Made by a program: the position numbers and the translations under genes
In this document: piece by piece, positions 63,339 through 64,000 of the stretch
Layout: the number at the start of each line of letters is the position of its first letter
Position numbering within the stretch: the stretch's first letter is position 1
Assembly: GCF_014805625.2 (NCBI RefSeq)
Contig: NW_023998414.1
Coordinates: 18,637,006 to 18,701,005, forward strand
From: Glossina fuscipes
Lineage: Eukaryota; Arthropoda; Insecta; Diptera; Glossinidae
Length of the DNA: 64,000 bases
Direction of reading: 5' to 3'
Notes under the pieces: generated by a model
What the model was told of the DNA's origin: nothing
Database searches by the model: none
The model's input: the letters and a program-made list of their open reading frames with translations, nothing else

Positions 63339-64000
63339 CTTTCTGTTTATTTTTTTTCTATTTTTATTTATTTAAAAGGAAAGTCAACCTTGTTTAATTT
63401 GTTAAAATGTTATAAATGAGCGTAATATGAGAACATCAGAAGACTTGCATTCAATTCAAGTAAACCAAATTTTATGAAAGATTATTAAGTTAATTCTATT
63501 TTTACTGTGTTGTCACTACTTACTAATAATAATAATAATGCTACCGGTATTCCTACTGCATGCATCTATACATATATGTTATATATATATATGTTAAGGT
63601 GATAAGGATTGCAAATAATACGGGTTTTTTTTAAATAAACTTGCAATTGTTTTTGTTGTCATTCGATGCTAATGGCACTAATGGCACGTGCTTGAGAACA
63701 GTTGCTTATTAAAATTACTAGGAAGAGAAAATGCTTTCTAGTAAAGAATGAAAGAAGAGGGAGAGAATAAACGAATGCAGCGCATGTTCGCTCTTTATTT
63801 TGCATGCAAGTTAAGAGCAAATCAAATGTGTTCTCATTATAAGAGAGTAATCGGATTATTTAGTTGCTTTGTTTACTTGGCAAAAATTAATAAACTAAAG
63901 AACTGACAAATCCGTACTGAATTTATTCAGTCAATTTCAATATGGGTAAGTTCTTTGGTTCAGTTCAGTTCAGTTTAGTTTGGTTTGTTTTTATTTTTCT
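63339..64000. other. Right-edge non-coding stretch
   Basis: AT-rich. At 63942 an ATGG directly precedes GTAAGT, which could be a tiny first coding exon, but nothing supports it further. A (GTTCA)-like pentanucleotide run lies at 63955-63985. Confidence 0.3.

Noticed and set aside
62303..63397. Plus-strand frames of 182 and 160 codons
   Set aside because: They cross a reverse copy of repeat family I and its flanks, with no protein-like conservation between copies.

Overview
This window is eukaryotic nuclear DNA from a higher fly. It is AT-rich, genes are split by introns with GTAAGT-type donors, and every recognisable protein is metazoan and closest in my judgement to Drosophila homologues. 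The long AT-rich spacers full of small dispersed repeats suggest a muscoid fly such as tsetse, but that identification is inference. Two runs of 10 N (19637-19646 and 57917-57926) show it is a draft assembly. There are no prokaryotic operons, CRISPR arrays or phage.

Left part (1-41.4 kb, gene-bearing). A partial ubiquitin unit (-) sits at the left edge. It is followed by VMA21 (+), an orphan minus-strand exon near 5.2 kb, and a nine-exon Grip163/GCP6 gene (-, 12700 to 6247). I rebuilt that gene with consistent splice phases throughout (1584 residues). Two tandem purple acid phosphatase bodies (-) follow at 15.3-16.7 kb and 22.3-23.7 kb. Only one signal-peptide exon was found for both, at 25.1 kb. 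A LOTUS-Tudor gene of the Tejas type (+, 19314-20811) lies between the two bodies, on the opposite strand and interrupted by an assembly gap. GPN1 (+, four exons, 28952-30265) comes next, then TRAM (-, single exon, 37171-38271). A minus-strand gene for a two-membrane-span, Asn/Thr-rich glycoprotein starts at 41373. Its only good downstream exon is at 34287-34358, which would put TRAM inside its intron on the same strand.

Right part (41.4-64 kb). I see no convincing gene. The sequence is mostly layered small repeats: at least two related dispersed families with GACGGACA-rich cores and ATACCC/GGGTAT ends, a tRNA-Ser-like SINE (one copy also at 21.8 kb), a mariner relic, and many microsatellites.

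The genes form no single pathway: protein turnover (ubiquitin), V-ATPase assembly (VMA21), microtubule nucleation (Grip163), secreted phosphatases, germline piRNA/nuage (Tejas-like), RNA polymerase II assembly (GPN1) and ER translocation (TRAM). The most interesting points are the duplicated phosphatase cassettes with one apparent first exon and a gene in the intervening intron, a GC-AG intron in one of them, the nested TRAM arrangement, a short ~35-40-residue repeat inside Grip163, and the two related dispersed repeat families with short and long forms. All calls are by eye; no database search was run.
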